Shown here in pieces: positions 60,271 through 64,000 of a DNA stretch of 64,000 nt. Within the stretch, counting starts at the first letter, position 1; each line of letters begins with the position of its first letter. The stretch is taken from the NCBI GenBank assembly GCA_022747635.1, contig JAKTNV010000042.1, forward strand, positions 2,058,501 through 2,122,500. Direction: 5' to 3'. Position numbers and translations under genes: made by a program. Below the pieces are notes generated by a model. That model saw only the letters and a list, made by a program, of their open reading frames with translations. It was not told the origin of the DNA and did not search any database. Source of the stretch: Hetaerina americana. Taxonomy: Eukaryota; Arthropoda; Insecta; Odonata; Calopterygidae.

Positions 60271-61204
60271 ACCCTTAGGGGTGACGGAATACATTTAAAT
60301 TAGTTATGAAAAGTACGCACATAATAGGAGGGGCAAGGTCGTCATTTAAAACGTAAACGCGCGCATACTGTTTCCCGGATAAGCATGGTCAAAACTATTG
60401 AACCCTAAGGATGTCCGACATGTTGATTGGCAATTAGTTCACCTAAGATCAATAGTCTATGATACCGAGAATACTGTTCCCAGTACAGCTAACACCTCTC
60501 CCCATTGTAATTCGACGGACGTCATCAATTTGAATGAACGAATCTTCAAACCTATACCCCAATTACTCAGGCATTCTCGTTTGATTTCTATTTAAAATAC
60601 GTATTTGATGGTAAACCAAAACGAAAATCTCCGCGTACCCCTAACTTTCCTTATTATCTCATTTGATACGTGGGTATCGCTTCACTGTTCCATATAAGAA
60701 ACATTCTATGCCTTTGCCAACATGCCTGCTTGTAGGTAATGACACCAACCAATTATTCCAACTATTGAGTACTCCAATGCTGCATATAACAAACTTGCTT
60801 CCTAAAGAATCATCAATTGTCGTTTGTGTGTTCATTTTTACTGCGGAGATGGCGACATTTTGGTTTCGTTTTAAAACCCTCGACCTTTGAGAAGAGCAAA
60901 TTGGTTGCAACTTTTTTTTTCATCCCCGACATCTGGGCACATCACAAAGCGCAGTATACACGTAGATCTTGACGTCATTCGTGCGTCCTGCCTTGAGCCG
61001 CTTCTCACTTGACGGGAAATGTCATTTCATTAAAACGAACGGAGCTTAGATTTCGCGGCATACGAATCATAGTGCATGATGAGTCCGAGTCGTGCCTTTC
61101 CGGGCGTTTGAGCCCTCGACCCTTGCACTCCCGGTGCGGCGTCCCGTCAGTCCGGGCAAGTGGTCGGGGGGAAGGGAGGCGGGGCGATGTCAGGGACGAC
61201 GTAC

Positions 61205-61344
61205 CTGAAGCCCTCCTGGCGCGCCATCGTGGTAATCGTCCCGACTAGCCCTTGGTAGACCTCCGGCGAGCCTCCTGCCCTGACGATTTGAACCGTGGTC
61301 GGGCTCGCCAGTGCCGTCATCAGCTGCCGACCCTCGCCTTGAAT
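61205..61344 (-). CDS. mitochondrial uncoupling protein, exon for first matrix loop
   Basis: On the minus strand, acceptor TATTATTAG|ATT and donor TTCAG|GTACGT bound 140 bases: 46 codons plus AG, which with the G at 28254 gives Arg. It reads IQGEGRQLMTALASPTTVQI, VRAGGSPEVYQGLVGTITTM and ARQEGF(R). IQGE and YxGxxGTIxTMxRxEG are the UCP1-3 pattern following the first signature (PLDTAKVRLQ), which must be in an exon beyond 64000. The segment between IQGE and YQG is about 13 residues longer than I recall for human UCP2. Third codon positions are strongly G/C here, unlike in the other four exons. Confidence 0.88.
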
Positions 61345-61349
61345 CTAAT

Positions 61350-64000
61350 AATAGGGGCAAACAAAGAGATCAAATGAGGAGATATCGCTTAGCCATTTAC
61401 ATGCATGTTATTTGTGGAACTGTCGTACTCGAAACTCGACCCTCTTCGGCTTTCGTGACGTCGAGTCTTTCGCTTTGTGACGGTTGTCGACTCGCTTAGA
61501 ATCTTATGGAATCGTCTTCTGTCCATTGCGATTGATTTATGAATTGATTTGAATGCCGTCGATTGACTTTCATCCCCCCCTTGTTGCCCCAGGGGATAAA
61601 GGAGATGGGGCTGTTGTGCAAATGGTTACGAAAGTACAACGGCCAAATGGGATTTTTGAGTTGAGTGTCCCGACTAGGAGGAATTTTGCCTGATAATCAA
61701 TGAATTGCAATCTATGAAAAAGGTCGTGGAAGAGAACATTCCAACCACTGAATACAGCGTCGTAGAGAGGGGGTAAATATAGGTTTCTCAAGTATTTTAC
61801 TTGATTAGTGAACGGAAAATGCTATCTTTGATCACCCTATCAGGCAAAATTCATGTCGAGCTAAAGTATATTAGTTTTACCTAAATTTTTACAATTCAAA
61901 TCGACGGAATGTTCAACTTCATCCGGAAGTATTTCCAATATGTGTATTGTCAGTCACCCACCTCGTGCACATCTAAATTCATTACCGACATATAATGAGA
62001 TTCACTTAGATCGTGGAATAGTAAAAATGCATTCAACTCTTTTGAAATTTAATTTCAAAGGGAAATTGTGAACAAAAATCGCCAATTTCAAAATTATTCA
62101 CGTGCAAAAAAATACTCAAATCATTGTACCGCGTCAACTGAAGAATTAGATAAACATTTTTGTTTCGTGGATACTTAATCACAGTTCTCTCTTGGAAGAT
62201 GCTACTTACTCTTAACGCTGGCTAAACTTTCCTTTGGCATATAAGGTTCGTTTTTATTGCTGTTATTAAAAAGCGAAACATCAATTTCAATCTGCCTGTT
62301 AGTTTTTCCTCATGGGAAAAGTCTGTTGTATGAATCTCTTGTTGACTATGAACTTTTTATTATTGTGATTATGTTGGTCATTAGTTCTCCATTAGTCTGT
62401 GCTTCCCTATCTCGGTTGTCTACGATTTTTTTCGTGTCGGGCAGAAAAGTGGGGCGATACATTTCAAAGCTCGCTTCCTCATTAACTGTTTTTGAAATGC
62501 ACGCTCTCTCCTGAAATATTGAGTTCTCCACTTCTGCCACACCGTTGCTGAGAACGGTGCCTTAAGTTCCCGAAACGGTAGGTTGAATCTTTTCTTTTGG
62601 ATATTTCACGTTTATTGATGAATTTTTAGGTACACTATGTCAACAGGCGGATTCTTTTCCCATTCATCATCCATCCTGACTTGGAAAAGGGAGCGTTTGA
62701 ATTCCTTTTGCGAGTGTTTGGGCAACATTTTAGTGACGTTTCGGGGCTATAATAGTCGAATTCTTAAATGTCATCGACACCTAAAAATATGAAATATTTT
62801 GAATTGGCTTAAAGAATCATATCCCGCGAGACTCTTAAAAACAGAAAAAAAACTCCTCTCTCCCGGGGATCATGAAATCGTAGAGCTGTGTGGGAAGCTA
62901 TCCTTCAATTTGTTTAAACAATTTAAGCAATCCAATGTACATTTGTTCGCCACAGTCCTTAAAGACTCTAGGGAGTGCGAAGATGTATTTTGTATTTATT
63001 GTGGCGAGAGAAGATACCATATAAAATGCACGTTTGTAATAGAAGATCACTTTAGTAGTTCAACTCCTCGGGAGTTAGAAACACTTTAACGATCTCGACG
63101 TCCTACTTACTTTTTCCTTGCTCTTGCGCCTATTTTTTAGGGGACGGCATCCAACGTAAATTTCATACGGGCCAACTATATTACAATTTCCATTTCCCAC
63201 GCTGCCGTTATTTATACAAATCATCTGATGAGAATATAAGGACATTCATTAGCGCAAACTTATTTAACGTGTTATTTGAATTTAGTGAATGCTTCTTCGT
63301 TCTGTTATGCGCTCGGTTTGGCGCAGAAATGTTTATTTTTTAAGAATTTTAGGAAATCCCTAAGGATCTAATATTTATGCGTCAGACTTTTGCAAATTAT
63401 TTTATTGCCAATTGTTCTATTGTAAAATAAAAATGAAATGAATCGATCCAATATATGTAATAATTTAATTGCATGTACTTATATGCATGGTTATTTCTTT
63501 TTTAAAAACATTATTTCAATGCATTATTGAATTATCGACACCCGCCGAAGAATACAAGTTCTCTTTCAATATTTTTTCAAAATGCTATTTTTTATTATTT
63601 TGAAAATTAACTGCTCAATTAATGTCTAATATGTGAATTATTATACCCATGAGATCGCATTTTTACGTTGCGATCGCATAATAATGCACTACATGGGACG
63701 GTTTATTTTTTTGCCAATAAATGTGCTGTGGGAAATATGAATGTGGTATAACCATGGACTCTTGGAAATCGTGGGAACGACAACAGATCGATTGCAGCCG
63801 CGTTGTAGATCAGGTAGCTAGTGACTTGAATTAAAGAATTCTTTCACATGGTTTCAACTCATTAAGTATTTTCTTTTCAAGTAATTGAATGACCATTTAG
63901 TTCTTTCGGAGGCACTTAGTTCTGTGGCTGTAAATTCCACATTGATGGTTATTATTATATGCAGTCTACCCATTAATGGTATGTTTCCAACTGTCTCTGA
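61350..64000. other. UCP 5' intron, nothing recognised
   Basis: The exon carrying the UCP start codon and PLDTAKVRLQ was searched for by eye on the minus strand and not seen, so it is probably outside the window. An open frame at 62799-63089 (+) has no recognised domain. A 14-bp inverted repeat (61682-61695 and 61838-61851) is noted separately. Confidence 0.4.

Noticed and set aside
61009..61248. Open frame on the + strand over the UCP exon
   Set aside because: Antisense shadow of a GC-rich exon; the minus strand has the clear carrier motifs and splice sites.
62799..63089. 96-codon frame with several cysteines (DVFCIYCGERRYHIKC)
   Set aside because: The CxxC spacing is suggestive, but there is no full finger pattern, no family resemblance, and it sits in AT-rich DNA; not enough to call.

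Overview
This is animal nuclear DNA, most likely from an arthropod and probably an insect with a large, repeat-rich genome. The genes are split by GT..AG introns of up to about 33 kb, the background is AT-rich, and the space between exons is full of decayed mariner elements, non-LTR retrotransposons, tRNA-derived SINEs and palindromic foldback elements. Any narrower placement (for example a hemimetabolous insect) is a guess.

Two protein genes can be supported and they converge. (1) On the + strand, about 3.4-14.7 kb, lies a C2H2 zinc-finger gene. Its coding exons are 4396-4659, 4741-4860, 6099-6243 and the large finger exon 13207-14510, and reading phases agree at every junction. The first exon pair sits in a tandem duplication of about 745 bp. 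In the upstream copy one exon is dead (in-frame stop plus frameshift) and its partner (3970-4089) is still open. The N-terminal exon was not found. (2) On the - strand is a mitochondrial uncoupling protein gene of the UCP2/3 type. Its exons are 61205-61344, 28139-28254, 27244-27489, 25618-25758 and 22685-22826, again with matching phases. It spans at least 38.7 kb, with one intron of about 33 kb. The start-codon exon must lie beyond 64000, and the last exon was not located.

Layout: 1-2.3 kb holds a mariner end and LINE debris. 3.4-14.7 kb is the zinc-finger gene, with a foldback element, a mariner and LINE pieces in its introns. 14.7-22.5 kb is the space between the converging 3' ends: a LINE tail, a diverged tandem duplication, a mariner, a SINE, a foldback and a LINE. 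22.7-28.3 kb holds four UCP exons. 28.3-61.2 kb is the giant UCP intron, with Jockey-like LINE pieces, SINEs, a third foldback, five copies of a short GC-rich repeat, microsatellites and a few unassigned ORFs. 61.2-64 kb is the remaining UCP 5' side. From about 53 kb rightwards the DNA has several CpG-rich blocks, and the UCP exon there is much more GC-rich than the other four.

The best lead in the hunt is a family of three foldback elements (5370-5679, 20159-20390, 45875-46282). Each is flanked by a 12-14 bp direct repeat, and each has arms carrying a hammerhead-ribozyme-like core (CUGANGA, stem, GAAAC) pointing outwards. Two have a TATA-like box upstream of the core, and two share a short single-sided tail. 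Hammerhead motifs are known in the terminal repeats of Penelope-like retroelements, so these may be short non-autonomous relatives arranged as palindromes.
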